This document shows positions 17,044 through 26,214 of a stretch of 64,000 nucleotides of DNA, in pieces. The notes under the pieces were generated by a model. The model was not told the origin of the DNA, did no database searches, and saw only the letters and a program-made list of their open reading frames with translations. The translations under genes and the position numbers were made by a program. How positions within the stretch are numbered: the first letter of the stretch is position 1; every line of letters begins with the position of its first letter. The DNA lies in the NCBI RefSeq assembly GCF_013403925.1, contig NZ_JABFDJ010000002.1, positions 186,001-250,000 on the forward strand, written 5' to 3'. This DNA is from Winogradskyella wichelsiae (GTDB taxonomy: Bacteria; Bacteroidota; Bacteroidia; Flavobacteriales; Flavobacteriaceae).

Positions 17044-17060
17044 AAATTTTTCAAAGTTTG

Positions 17061-17068
17061 CAAATATA
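17061..17068 (-). promoter_or_regulatory. Promoter -7 element of the DUF6089-uppS-bamA run
   Basis: On the minus strand it reads TATATTTG, an exact TAnnTTTG match 17 bases before ATG 17043. This fixes the start of DUF6089 and shows that the envelope genes can be transcribed separately from nadK. Confidence 0.6.
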
Positions 17069-17155
17069 ACAATTCTGATTTGTGTAAAGAAACTTGACAC
17101 AAATAGGTACTACAAATAAACAGCTTTTGGAAGTAATTATTGTACTAAGAAGTGC

Positions 17156-18037
17156 TTAGTTACGACGATCTTCGCCCCAAAGTAATTTTTTACGGAGTGT
17201 TGCTAAGAAAGATTCATCTAAGAGTTCTACCATTTTAATTACAAAATCAGCTTTTTTAACCGTTACAGTAGTAATATTAGAAAGTGTAACAATTCTTGAA
17301 TCTAAAGACATTAAAAACTGATCTTCTCTACCATTCACTCTTAATTTTACAGTTTTACTATCTGGTATAACTAACGGACGCGCACTTAAATTATGAGGAG
17401 CAATAGTTGTGAGCACAAAATTTTCGGCATTAGGTGCTATAACTGGCCCTCCACAACTTAAAGAATACCCTGTAGAACCTGTTGGCGTAGACAAAATAAG
17501 TCCATCGGCCCAATATGTAGTTAAAAACTCATCATCGAGATGGGTTTCTATTGTAATCATAGAAGTGGTATTTTTTCTACTTATAGCAATTTCATTTAGT
17601 GCAAAATGCGTATTTACCACATCTTCGTGTTCTGGATCTGTTGAGACACTAAGCAATGATCGCTCAGAAATTTTGTATTCTCCTTTAAAAATTTCTGTTA
17701 AGGCAGATTGTATATCATCTATTTGAATGGTCGCTAAAAAACCTAGACGACCAGTGTTTATACCAACAACAGGAATATTTAAATCTCTAACATAAGTAAT
17801 AGCTCTTAGAATAGTACCATCACCCCCAACACTTATCAATAAATTAAAACTTGTATCTAATTTCTTAAACGTGCTTAATCTAGAATTTTCTTTAATATGA
17901 TTAAATTGTGTTTCTAAAAATGCTTCTTCAACATAGACTTCAGCATCTTTTTCTAACAAGACTTCTATTAATTTCTCAACTGCTTGCTGAGTAATTTCTT
18001 TTGAATAATTCTGACCGTAAACTGCTACTTTTATCAT
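17156..18037 (-). CDS. nadK: NAD kinase
   Basis: 293 residues. It phosphorylates NAD to NADP. The catalytic GGDGT motif (residues 71-75, Asp73) is followed by VVGINTGRLGFLATI, the NEIAISR motif and the NAD-binding TPTGSTGYSLSCGGP. Length is normal. The start ATG overlaps the stop of the CBS gene by one base (TAATG), so the two are translationally coupled. Confidence 0.97.
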   Translation of the reverse strand: MIKVAVYGQNYSKEITQQAVEKLIEVLLEKDAEVYVEEAFLETQFNHIKENSRLSTFKKLDTSFNLLISVGGDGTILRAITYVRDLNIPVVGINTGRLGFLATIQIDDIQSALTEIFKGEYKISERSLLSVSTDPEHEDVVNTHFALNEIAISRKNTTSMITIETHLDDEFLTTYWADGLILSTPTGSTGYSLSCGGPVIAPNAENFVLTTIAPHNLSARPLVIPDSKTVKLRVNGREDQFLMSLDSRIVTLSNITTVTVKKADFVIKMVELLDESFLATLRKKLLWGEDRRN

Positions 18038-18693
18038 TACATATTAAGGTATTTGTCTAAATACTGAGAGCGCGATTTTAAACTTTCTATATAAGAATCA
18101 TCTTCATGACCAGAAATAACATTATAACTATAGCGCCTAAAAGTTTGAATCACTTCATTTAAACTAACATTTCCTATTTTCAATGTTATTCTTGCCAACT
18201 CCCCTTCAATTTTAGACACAAACGCGCCTAATATTTTAGCATCATTAGATTCTACAATTTGGCTGATTTCACTAAATGAATAATCGTTAATTCCTTTTTC
18301 AACAATTATAATTCCACCTGGCTCAGCAAAGAAAGGTGTTTCATTAAATAAGTGAATAACATCGTTTAATTCATAATATCCCTGATACTTATTATTAATG
18401 TCTAGAATAGGCATTATATTAGTATCGTTCTGAGCAAAAGCTTCTAAAACATCTAACCAAATTGTCTCTGGTCTAACAAAAAAACCTTCTATGGCATAAT
18501 GGCAATCTTCTATCGTTTTTTCAGACTCAAAACAATGGGCATCAGTTTCCGAAATACATCCCATATATATACCGTCCTTTTCGATAGGAATATGCGAATA
18601 AGTTAACTGATTAAAGAGCATTTTTATATCACTCACTTTATCAGTAACACTTAGTGGTTTTATATCGTTTATTATATAGTCGTGAAGTTCCAT
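18037..18693 (-). CDS. CBS-domain protein
   Basis: 218 residues. Two CBS repeats are visible (about 1-57 and 64-122: PLSVTDKVSDIKMLFNQLTYSHIPIEKDG; IWLDVLEAFAQNDTNIMPILDINNKYQGYYELNDV). The C-terminal region (about 124-195, IIIVEKGINDYSFSEISQIVESNDAKILGAFVS) looks like an ACT-type domain. Such tandems bind adenine nucleotides. Coupling to nadK by a one-base overlap hints at a sensor of nucleotide state linked to NADP supply, which is inference. Confidence 0.87.
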   Translation of the reverse strand: MELHDYIINDIKPLSVTDKVSDIKMLFNQLTYSHIPIEKDGIYMGCISETDAHCFESEKTIEDCHYAIEGFFVRPETIWLDVLEAFAQNDTNIMPILDINNKYQGYYELNDVIHLFNETPFFAEPGGIIIVEKGINDYSFSEISQIVESNDAKILGAFVSKIEGELARITLKIGNVSLNEVIQTFRRYSYNVISGHEDDSYIESLKSRSQYLDKYLNM

Positions 18694-18778
18694 AAAACTG
18701 TATTAAAATATAATGCAAATTACTGAAAAATAAACACAAAAAATCATGAGTTGACCTGAGAACTCAATACAATTTCTC

Positions 18779-18792
18779 TTTTAACGTTAAAA
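18779..18792. promoter_or_regulatory. 14-bp perfect palindrome between CBS-nadK and pdxJ
   Basis: TTTTAACGTTAAAA reads the same on both strands and lies in the divergent intergenic region, where it could serve either promoter. A regulator is not known. Confidence 0.35.
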
Positions 18793-18903
18793 TCAAGGTT
18801 TCGGCTTTAAAGACTCTAAATTAAATCTTGTTATTAAGCACATATTACCTTTAAACAAAAGTGAAACTTTTAAGATTACAATTAAAACTAAACCTGAGTT
18901 CTG

Positions 18904-18911
18904 TATTTTTG
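18904..18911 (+). promoter_or_regulatory. pdxJ promoter -7 element
   Basis: TATTTTTG is an exact TAnnTTTG match 20 bases before the pdxJ ATG. No strong -33 element is seen. Confidence 0.6.
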
Positions 18912-18931
18912 CATTATCAAATGATAAGCAA

Positions 18932-19648
18932 ATGACCAAATTAAGTGTTAACATAAATAAAATCGCTACGCTAAGAAATAGCCGAGGCGGAGATGTACCA
19001 AATCTAATACAGTTTGCAAAAGACGTTCAACGCTTTGGTGCAGAAGGCATAACGATTCACCCAAGGCCAGATGAAAGACATATTCGTTATCAAGATGCAT
19101 ACGATTTAAAGCCTGAAGTTTATACAGAATATAATATTGAAGGTAATCCTATCCCAAAATTTGTGGACATGGTTTTAAAAATAAAGCCTACACAAGTTAC
19201 TCTAGTACCAGACTCTATTGATGCTATAACTTCTAACGCAGGTTGGGACACAATTAAGCATAAGGATTTTTTGGAAGAGGTCATTAAAGAATTTAAAGAC
19301 AACGGAATAAGAACTTCAATATTTGTAGATCCGGATTTACATCAAATAGAAGGAGCAAAAGCTACAGGTGCAGATAGAGTTGAATTATATACAGAAACAT
19401 TTGCTCACCAATATAATTTAGGAAACAAAGATGCTATTAACCCATATATGGAATGCGCTGGCTTAGCAAACACATTACAAATGGGCATTAATGCTGGTCA
19501 CGATTTATCCTTAGATAATATTAAATTCTTCAAAGAAAACATTACGGGGCTATTAGAAGTATCCATTGGCCACGCATTAATAGCTGAAAGTTTATACATG
19601 GGTGTTGAGAATGTAATTAATATGTATCTTAAAAAATTGAAATCATAA
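18932..19648 (+). CDS. pdxJ: Pyridoxine 5'-phosphate synthase
   Basis: 238 residues, normal length. It condenses 3-amino-2-oxopropyl phosphate with deoxyxylulose 5-phosphate to make pyridoxine phosphate. TIM-barrel motifs: LSVNINKIATLRNSRGG at the N-terminus, GITIHPRPDERHI (about 37-49), QVTLVPD, SIFVDPD, GADRVELYTE and INAGHDLSLDN. It starts a plus-strand run with the hydrolase downstream (28-base gap). Confidence 0.97.
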   Translation: MTKLSVNINKIATLRNSRGGDVPNLIQFAKDVQRFGAEGITIHPRPDERHIRYQDAYDLKPEVYTEYNIEGNPIPKFVDMVLKIKPTQVTLVPDSIDAITSNAGWDTIKHKDFLEEVIKEFKDNGIRTSIFVDPDLHQIEGAKATGADRVELYTETFAHQYNLGNKDAINPYMECAGLANTLQMGINAGHDLSLDNIKFFKENITGLLEVSIGHALIAESLYMGVENVINMYLKKLKS

Positions 19649-19676
19649 TCCTAAGAAATTCATAAAGAAAAATAAC

Positions 19677-20441
19677 ATGACATTACATTCTAATATAATA
19701 GGAGAAGGAAAACCATTTATTATTCTTCATGGGTTCTTAGGAATGGGAGACAACTGGAAAACTTTGGCTAAGCACTTTTCGGAATCAAACTTTGAAGTTC
19801 ACCTTGTTGATCAACGTAACCATGGTCGCAGTCTTCATTCTGATGATTTTGATTATGAATTATTAGCAGAAGATTTAAAAACCTATTGCCAAACCAATAA
19901 CTTAGAAGATATTATTTTATTAGGGCATTCTATGGGAGGAAAAACAGCAATGCTTTTTGCTTCAAAATACCCCGAACTGTTAAGCAAGTTAATTGTTGCC
20001 GATATTTCGCCTCGCTACTACCCTATTCATCACGATGCTATTTTAGATGGGCTTAGTCAATTAGATTTCACTACAATTAAAACAAGAGGAGAAGCAGACC
20101 AAGTATTAAGATACTATGTTAGTGATACAGGAACACGAATGTTTCTGCTCAAAAATTTATATTGGGTAAAAAAAGGACAATTAGGGTTACGTATTAACTT
20201 ACAATCTCTAAAAAAGCATGTTTCTGAAGTTGGAGAAGCACTTCCTATACACGCCACCTTTAATAAAGACACTTTATTTCTTAGAGGAGATCGTTCAGAA
20301 TATATCGCTGAAGCTGATGAAGCTATAATTCATCGTCATTTTCCAAATGCTAAAATTACAACCATTTCAAATGCCGGGCATTGGTTACATGCAGAGAATC
20401 CTAAAGATTTTTACACAGCTGTAATGAATTTTGTATCTTAG
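19677..20441 (+). CDS. Alpha/beta hydrolase (YbfF/ABHD11-like)
   Basis: 254 residues, single domain. The oxyanion-hole motif is LHGFLGMGDNW (17-27). The nucleophile elbow is GHSMGG (Ser85), and the catalytic His is in NAGHWLHAE (His235), with an acid likely Asp205 (LRGDRSEYI). VDQRNHGRSLHSDDFDY is characteristic of the YbfF esterase group. Physiological substrate unknown. It probably shares a transcript with pdxJ. Confidence 0.9.
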   Translation: MTLHSNIIGEGKPFIILHGFLGMGDNWKTLAKHFSESNFEVHLVDQRNHGRSLHSDDFDYELLAEDLKTYCQTNNLEDIILLGHSMGGKTAMLFASKYPELLSKLIVADISPRYYPIHHDAILDGLSQLDFTTIKTRGEADQVLRYYVSDTGTRMFLLKNLYWVKKGQLGLRINLQSLKKHVSEVGEALPIHATFNKDTLFLRGDRSEYIAEADEAIIHRHFPNAKITTISNAGHWLHAENPKDFYTAVMNFVS

Positions 20442-20463
20442 ATAGATTAAAAATAAAAAAAAC

Positions 20464-20811
20464 ATGAATTTAATAATAAGACTTTTACTAAATGCATTAG
20501 CCGTATTTATATTAGCTAATATTCTTAGCGGCGTTAATGTAGATGGTTATTTAGGCGCTATAATTGTAGCCCTTGTAATCTCTATCCTTAATTTATTAGT
20601 AAAACCTATATTGGTTATATTAACATTGCCTGCAACAATATTTACTCTGGGTCTTTTCCTTTTAGTCATCAATGCTATAATCATATTACTAGCAGATAAA
20701 CTAATCGATGGATTTAGTGTTTCTAGTTTCTGGACAGCCCTACTATTTAGTATTCTATTGTCTATTTTACAATCTTTATTACAATCTTTCTTAAAAGATG
20801 ATAAAAAGTAG
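20464..20811 (+). CDS. Small four-helix membrane protein, phage-holin-4-type superfamily
   Basis: 115 residues with four hydrophobic helices: NLIIRLLLNALAVFILANIL, LGAIIVALVISILNLLVKPILVILTLP, IFTLGLFLLVINAIIILLADKLIDGF and FWTALLFSILLSILQSLLQ. The VKPIL-LTLP and ADKLIDGF patterns match the widespread family named after phage holin 4 (YvlD-like). Despite the name these are usually chromosomal and of unknown function. No phage genes are nearby. Confidence 0.88.
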   Translation: MNLIIRLLLNALAVFILANILSGVNVDGYLGAIIVALVISILNLLVKPILVILTLPATIFTLGLFLLVINAIIILLADKLIDGFSVSSFWTALLFSILLSILQSLLQSFLKDDKK

Positions 20812-20835
20812 CTTAAAGCCAAACATTTAAAACAA

Positions 20836-20867
20836 TTGTTGGGTTGTAAAAAATATTGTATTTTTGC
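20836..20867 (+). promoter_or_regulatory. tig promoter
   Basis: TTG at 20836-20838, a 20-base spacer, and TATTTTTG at 20859-20866 (exact TAnnTTTG). Transcription would start near 20873, which fixes ATG 20892 as the tig start. Confidence 0.72.
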
Positions 20868-20891
20868 AGCCCAATTTTAGTTTCAATAAAA

Positions 20892-22214
20892 ATGAACATT
20901 ACAAGAGAAAATATCGATGCATTAAATGCAGTTGTAAAAGTGGATATCGCTAAAGAAGACTATAGCGACAAAGTAGAAAAAATCTTATTAGATTACCGTA
21001 AGTCTGCTAACATTCCTGGTTTTAGAAAAGGCCACGTACCAATGGGAATGGTAAAAAAGCAATATGGTAAAGCGGTATTGGTTGATGAAGTAAATAAATT
21101 ATTACAAGATGCTCTAGGTAAATATTTAGTTGAAGAAAAACTAGATGTTTTAGGTAATCCTTTACCAAAAGCACAAGATGATTTAAACTGGGATGCTGAA
21201 GCATTTACATTTGAATTTGAATTAGGTTTAGCACCAGAATTCGAAGTAGAATTGAAAGGTAAAAAAGCTATTACGCACTATAATATTGTAGCTGATGACA
21301 AGATGATCAATGATCAGATTGAGCACATCCAAAAGCAATATGGCAAAATCATTTCTCAAAATGAAGTTACTGAAGCTTCTGAAATTACAGGAACTTTTGC
21401 TAACGAAGAAAAAGAAATCGATAATACTACAATGATTACTTTAGATAAATTAAAGGGAAAAACAAACCCTAAGAAATTTATCGGAGCTAAAGTTGGAGAC
21501 GTTATTACATTAAAGACAAAAGGATTATTTAACGATGATCACGATTTAATGAATGCCCTAAAAGTATCTCATGATGATGTTCATGGTTTAGAAGTTGAGG
21601 TAACTTTTACAATCACTGAAATTAACGAACGTGAAGCTGCTGATTTAGATCAAGAATTATTTGATAAGCTATTTGGAGAAGGGAAAGTAACTTCTGTATC
21701 TGAATTAAAAGATAAAATCAAAGAAGATTCTGAAAAGCAATTTACACAACAAGGTGATCAAAAATTATTAAATGACGTTACTGAGAGCTTAGTTGAAAAC
21801 ACTAAATTCGATTTACCTTCTACATTTTTACAAAAATGGATGCAAACAGCAGGTGAAGAAGTAATGACAGAAGAGCAAGCTAAAGAAGAATTTGAAAAGT
21901 CTGAAAAAAGCATGCGCTACCAACTTATTGAAGGTAAATTAATTCAAAAGCACAACTTACAAGTTCAGTTTGAAGAACTAAAGTCATTTTCTATGGAAAT
22001 GATAAAAGGTCAAATGGCGCAATTTGGTCAAATGAATCCTTCAGATAAAGAATTAGAAGACATCGCGGCACGTATCTTAGGAAACCAAGAAGAAGTAAAA
22101 CGTATGTCTGAGCAGTTAATGAGCCAGAAATTATTAAGTTTATATAAGACAGAGGCTAACACAAAGACTAAAGAGATCACTTACGATGATTTTGTAAAAG
22201 AATTCTATAGTTAG
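20892..22214 (+). CDS. tig: Trigger factor
   Basis: 440 residues from ATG 20892 (M-N-I-T-R-E-N-I-D-A). A TTG further upstream overlaps the promoter and is rejected. The ribosome-binding domain has PGFRKGHVPMGMVKKQYG (about 38-55). A middle FKBP-like domain (about 150-250) is followed by a helical chaperone C-domain (about 260-440). It binds nascent chains at the ribosome exit tunnel. It lies upstream of clpP-clpX, the classical tig-clpP-clpX order, with a terminator in between. Confidence 0.96.
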   Translation: MNITRENIDALNAVVKVDIAKEDYSDKVEKILLDYRKSANIPGFRKGHVPMGMVKKQYGKAVLVDEVNKLLQDALGKYLVEEKLDVLGNPLPKAQDDLNWDAEAFTFEFELGLAPEFEVELKGKKAITHYNIVADDKMINDQIEHIQKQYGKIISQNEVTEASEITGTFANEEKEIDNTTMITLDKLKGKTNPKKFIGAKVGDVITLKTKGLFNDDHDLMNALKVSHDDVHGLEVEVTFTITEINEREAADLDQELFDKLFGEGKVTSVSELKDKIKEDSEKQFTQQGDQKLLNDVTESLVENTKFDLPSTFLQKWMQTAGEEVMTEEQAKEEFEKSEKSMRYQLIEGKLIQKHNLQVQFEELKSFSMEMIKGQMAQFGQMNPSDKELEDIAARILGNQEEVKRMSEQLMSQKLLSLYKTEANTKTKEITYDDFVKEFYS

Positions 22215-22299
22215 TTTTAATTTTTTTAAGACAAAGTCTTAAAAAGTTAAAATGTCATTACCGTGAAAACGTTAACCTAAAAATTATTAGTATCTTTAA

Positions 22300-22332
22300 G
22301 GCGTAAAACTGCAATAGTTTTACGCTTTTTTT
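22300..22332 (+). terminator. tig terminator
   Basis: GCGTAAAACT (22301-22310) pairs with AGTTTTACGC (22316-22325), a 5-base loop, then a T run. It separates tig from clpP transcription. Confidence 0.88.
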
Positions 22333-22360
22333 AGCACTATGTTTTATTGAAACTCGTGCA

Positions 22361-22385
22361 ACTCTGACTTTACATCTGTCAGAGT
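22361..22385. promoter_or_regulatory. Inverted repeat upstream of clpP
   Basis: ACTCTGAC (22361-22368) and GTCAGAGT (22378-22385) are perfect 8-base arms around 9 bases, 43 bases before the clpP ATG. It may be an operator for a stress regulator or a leader hairpin. No CtsR/HrcA consensus is recognised. Confidence 0.5.
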
Positions 22386-22428
22386 ATAAAAAATAACCTT
22401 ATCATTAATTAAAAGCATTAGAATTTAT

Positions 22429-23103
22429 ATGGATTACGGAAAAGAATTTGAAAAATTCGCAACTAAAGACCAAGGCATCAATGGTAATTATTATCAAAAG
22501 ATAATTACAAGTATGAATCCTACTAATTTAACGCCAAACATTATTGAAGAGCGCCAAATGAATGCGGTTTCAATGGATGTGTTTTCACGTTTAATGATGG
22601 ATCGTATTATCTTTTTAGGAACAGGTGTTAACGATCAAGTTGCAAATATTATACAAGCACAATTATTATTTTTACAAAGTGTAGATGCCGTTAAAGATAT
22701 TCAGATTTACATTAACTCTCCAGGAGGAAGTGTATATGCTGGTTTAGGTATTTATGACACTATGCAATTTGTTAAACCAGATGTAGCTACAATTTGTACA
22801 GGTATCGCTGCATCTATGGCAGCTGTATTATTATGTGCTGGAGAAAAAGGAAAGCGTTCTGCTTTAAAGCACTCTCGTGTAATGATTCATCAGGTAAGTA
22901 GTGGTACTCAAGGACAATTAAGTGACATGCAAATTGCCTTAAAAGAAACCATTAGAGTAAAAGAAGAATTGTACGAAATAATAGCAAACCACTCTGGTAA
23001 TACTTTAGAACAAGTAGAAAAAGATTCAGATAGAGATTATTGGATGCGCTCTCCTGAAGCTCTAAAGTACGGAATGATTGATGAAATTTTAGAACGCAAG
23101 TAA
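22429..23103 (+). CDS. clpP: ATP-dependent Clp protease proteolytic subunit
   Basis: 224 residues. The catalytic triad is Ser129 (GIAASMAAVLL), His154 (RVMIHQ) and Asp203 (DRDYWM), with the same spacing as E. coli ClpP (25 and 49 residues). INSPGGSVYAGLGIYDTMQF is conserved. It assembles as a 14-mer and works with ClpX, encoded 74 bases downstream. The N-terminal 35 residues include a short propeptide region. Confidence 0.97.
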   Translation: MDYGKEFEKFATKDQGINGNYYQKIITSMNPTNLTPNIIEERQMNAVSMDVFSRLMMDRIIFLGTGVNDQVANIIQAQLLFLQSVDAVKDIQIYINSPGGSVYAGLGIYDTMQFVKPDVATICTGIAASMAAVLLCAGEKGKRSALKHSRVMIHQVSSGTQGQLSDMQIALKETIRVKEELYEIIANHSGNTLEQVEKDSDRDYWMRSPEALKYGMIDEILERK

Positions 23104-23143
23104 GTCACATTACTTTCGACTAATAATTTAAAAGTAAAATGAG

Positions 23144-23163
23144 ATTTCTGCTTAGGCAGAAAT
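23144..23163 (+). promoter_or_regulatory. Perfect hairpin in the clpX leader
   Basis: ATTTCTGC (23144-23151) and GCAGAAAT (23156-23163) form an 8-base perfect stem with a TTAG loop, 14 bases before the clpX ATG. It is followed by A-rich sequence, not T, so it is not a terminator on this strand. It could be an RNA processing or translational control element. Confidence 0.55.
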
Positions 23164-23177
23164 TAAAAAAAATAAAA

Positions 23178-24407
23178 ATGGCAAAGGAAGAACTAGAATG
23201 TTCATTTTGTGGTAGGAAAAAGCCAGAAACAAGTCTGCTTATAGCAGGTTTAGACGCTCATATTTGCGACCGCTGTATTGAACAAGCACACGGTATTGTA
23301 ATAGAAGAGTCTAAACAATCTGATAATTCAGATTTAAGTGCAGAGTTAATGCTTAAGAAGCCTAAGGAAATTAAAGGCTTTTTAGATGAATATATCATAG
23401 GACAAGAAAACACTAAACGTGTAATGTCTGTTGCAGTATACAACCACTATAAACGTTTATTACAACCAGCAACTGATGATGATATTGAGATTCAAAAAAG
23501 TAACATCATTATGGTTGGGCAAACAGGTACTGGTAAAACATTAATGGCAAAAACTATTGCTAAAATGTTAAATGTACCATTAGCAATCGTAGATGCAACG
23601 GTACTAACTGAAGCTGGTTATGTTGGTGAAGATGTAGAAAGTATATTAACGCGTTTATTACAAGCAGCAGATTACAATCTTGAAAAAGCAGAACGTGGTA
23701 TTGTTTTTATTGATGAAATTGATAAAATTGCACGTAAAAGCGATAACCCATCTATTACTAGAGATGTCTCTGGTGAAGGTGTACAACAAGCATTATTAAA
23801 GCTTTTAGAGGGAACAGTTGTTAACGTACCACCAAAAGGTGGACGTAAACATCCAGACCAAAAATTCATTGAAGTTAACACTGAAAATATTTTATTTATT
23901 GCAGGTGGTGCTTTTGATGGTATAGAGCGTGTAATTACAAAACGACTAAACATGCAAGCTATTGGTTATAGCGCCATGAAAACAGAGGTTGTTGACAAAG
24001 ACAATATTCTTCAATACATCATTCCTAGAGATTTAAAAGACTTTGGACTGATCCCTGAAATCATTGGACGTTTACCAGTATTAACTTACATGGATCCTTT
24101 AGATGCAAAAACACTAAGAGCAATTTTAACGCAACCAAAAAATGCTATTATTAAACAATATCAAAAATTGTTTGAAATGGATGAAGTTGAGTTTACTATT
24201 ACTGATGGTGCTTTAGATTACATCGTAGGTAAAGCCATTGAGTATAAACTTGGTGCTCGTGGATTAAGATCGCTTTGTGAAGAGATCTTAACTGAGGCTA
24301 TGTTTGATCTACCTAGCTCTGATGAAACTAAGCTAAACGTTACAAAAACTTATGCTGAGGATCGACTAAATAAATCGACACTAAAGAAATTGAAAGCAGT
24401 TTCATAA
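23178..24407 (+). CDS. clpX: ATP-dependent Clp protease ATP-binding subunit ClpX
   Basis: 409 residues from ATG 23178, giving the standard M-A-K-E-E-L-E-C start. An in-frame ATG at 23139 would add 13 unusual residues and read through the leader hairpin. The zinc-binding domain has Cys8, Cys11, Cys30 and Cys33. The AAA+ domain has Walker A GQTGTGKT (114-121), Walker [11 protein letters not shown], and sensor 2 [11 protein letters not shown]. ClpX unfolds substrates and feeds them to ClpP. A strong terminator follows. Confidence 0.97.
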   Translation: MAKEELECSFCGRKKPETSLLIAGLDAHICDRCIEQAHGIVIEESKQSDNSDLSAELMLKKPKEIKGFLDEYIIGQENTKRVMSVAVYNHYKRLLQPATDDDIEIQKSNIIMVGQTGTGKTLMAKTIAKMLNVPLAIVDATVLTEAGYVGEDVESILTRLLQAADYNLEKAERGIVFIDEIDKIARKSDNPSITRDVSGEGVQQALLKLLEGTVVNVPPKGGRKHPDQKFIEVNTENILFIAGGAFDGIERVITKRLNMQAIGYSAMKTEVVDKDNILQYIIPRDLKDFGLIPEIIGRLPVLTYMDPLDAKTLRAILTQPKNAIIKQYQKLFEMDEVEFTITDGALDYIVGKAIEYKLGARGLRSLCEEILTEAMFDLPSSDETKLNVTKTYAEDRLNKSTLKKLKAVS

Positions 24408-24427
24408 ACTTTAGTAAAACATCATAA

Positions 24428-24470
24428 AAAAAACCACAATTTCAATTTTAGAAATTGTGGTTTTTTTATT
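24428..24470 (+). terminator. clpX terminator
   Basis: AAACCACAATTTC (24431-24443) pairs perfectly with GAAATTGTGGTTT (24451-24463), a 7-base loop, then a long T run. Confidence 0.92.
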
Positions 24471-24644
24471 TTTTTAGGAAATGGTTAATTAATAATAGTA
24501 GCTCAATTTATACTTCGACAATTTATACGCTTAAATTTAAGTTTAAGCCAGCCATGTTTATTATTAGTTGATTCTACCTAAACTAACTACACAATTCAAC
24601 TGTGTCTTAAATATGTTACTTAAGAATATTAAAACTAGATGCTT

Positions 24645-26162
24645 TTAAATATTATTTAGAAGTAATAATTCTTCCATATAAACTCTAGAATTAGATAATC
24701 GCGGTACTTTATGCTGCCCCCCAAGTTTGTTATTATCTCTCATCCAATCATAGAACAAATTAGCTCTTCCTATATGAATTTTAGGTTTGTTCAACGTCAT
24801 ATTATTAAAACGCTTAGCTTCATAATCTGAATTTAAGGATTTTAATGCATTATCAAAAAGCTCTTCAAAATAAGGCATATTTTCTGGCAGAGTTTTAAAT
24901 TCAATAACCCACTCGTGTGCCCCTTTCTCTTTGCCTTCCATAAATATTGGAGCAGCTGTGTAATCTACAATTTCAGATAAAGTACGCTTGCAAACATTTT
25001 TAAATGCTTCTTCTGCATTTTCAATAATTAACTCTTCACCAAAAGCATTAATATGATGTTTTGTTCTACCAGAAACCCTAATTCTATGAGGACTTAAGCT
25101 TACAAACCTAATAGTATCACCAATTTTATACCTCCATAAACCTGCATTAGTTGTGATTACCACAGCATAATTGGTATTCAATTTTACATTACCTAAAGGA
25201 ATTACCTTTTGTGTTTCAGTTCCGTAACCATCCATTGGTATAAACTCATAGAAAATACCATAATCTAGCATTAATAATAAATCCTTAGAATTATTCTGAT
25301 CTTGTATTGCAAAGAACCCTTCAGACGCATTATAAATTTCATAATACCTAAATTTATTAGATGGCAATATGGCTTTATACTGTTCTTCGTAAGGATTAAA
25401 ACTTACACCACCATGAAAGTAAACTTCTAGATTTGGCCAAATATCAAAAATACTATCTTTACCTGTTTTATCTAAAACATTATTTAATAACACCAACATC
25501 CATGAGGGAACACCCGCAAGACTGGTAACGTTTTCTTCAATTGTTTCTTCAACAATAGCTTGCATTTTAGTTTCCCAATCACTCATCAGAGAAACACGAT
25601 TACTAGGTGTGCTACTAAATTCTGCCCAGAAAGGCATATTATCAATAAGAATAGCACTTAAATCACCAAATACAGTTCCGTTTTCTTTATAAAGTTCTTT
25701 ACTTCCACCCAAACGCAAACTCTTCCCCGTAAATAGTTGAGCATCTTCATTATTATTTAAATACATGCACAGCAAATCTTTACTCGCCGCATAATGACAG
25801 TCTTCTAAAGATTCGAAACTAACAGGAATAAATTTACTTTGAGCATTAGTGGTTCCACTAGATTTAGCAAACCATTTAATCGGCCTTGGCCAAAAAATAT
25901 TTTGTTCACCGTTTCTAGAACGTTCAATTAAAGGATGAAAACCTTCGTAATTAACAACAGGAACACGTTCATTAAAATCTTTATAGCTTTTTATAGAATC
26001 GAAATCAAATTGCCTACCTATTTCAGTATCTTTTGAGAGCTTTAATAAACTAAAAAGTAATTCATTCTGTACTTCATTAGGGTATTTTAAAAACAATTCT
26101 ATTTGATGGAATCGTTTTTTCAAAAACCAAGACGCAATAGAATTTACAATAGGAATTGGCAT
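24645..26162 (-). CDS. GH3-family acyl-adenylate/amido synthetase-like protein
   Basis: 505 residues. It resembles the plant GH3 auxin-responsive family, ANL-type enzymes that adenylate an acid and link it to an amine. Visible motifs: FAKSSGTTNAQSKFIPVS (about 93-110, the ATP-binding loop), YYEIYNASEGFFAIQD (about 272-287), LWRYKIGDTIRFVSL and FGEELIIENAE. Bacterial members are common in Bacteroidota but the substrate is unknown. It is divergent from the DUF2797 gene, and no biosynthetic partners lie nearby. Confidence 0.88.
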   Translation of the reverse strand: MPIPIVNSIASWFLKKRFHQIELFLKYPNEVQNELLFSLLKLSKDTEIGRQFDFDSIKSYKDFNERVPVVNYEGFHPLIERSRNGEQNIFWPRPIKWFAKSSGTTNAQSKFIPVSFESLEDCHYAASKDLLCMYLNNNEDAQLFTGKSLRLGGSKELYKENGTVFGDLSAILIDNMPFWAEFSSTPSNRVSLMSDWETKMQAIVEETIEENVTSLAGVPSWMLVLLNNVLDKTGKDSIFDIWPNLEVYFHGGVSFNPYEEQYKAILPSNKFRYYEIYNASEGFFAIQDQNNSKDLLLMLDYGIFYEFIPMDGYGTETQKVIPLGNVKLNTNYAVVITTNAGLWRYKIGDTIRFVSLSPHRIRVSGRTKHHINAFGEELIIENAEEAFKNVCKRTLSEIVDYTAAPIFMEGKEKGAHEWVIEFKTLPENMPYFEELFDNALKSLNSDYEAKRFNNMTLNKPKIHIGRANLFYDWMRDNNKLGGQHKVPRLSNSRVYMEELLLLNNI

Positions 26163-26214
26163 GGATTGGCTATCTTTACGCTATTAATTAATGATAAAAA
26201 TACTAAATTCTTTT

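Noticed and set aside
16354-17100. Longer DUF6089 form starting at 17100
   Set aside because: It would add 19 residues encoded across the -7 element TATATTTG and bury the signal peptide.
20464-20811. Prophage remnant suggested by the holin-like protein
   Set aside because: The phage holin 4 family is mostly chromosomal, and there are no other phage genes or att-like repeats.
20856-20891. Upstream TTG start for trigger factor
   Set aside because: It overlaps the promoter box and adds 12 residues not seen in the family.
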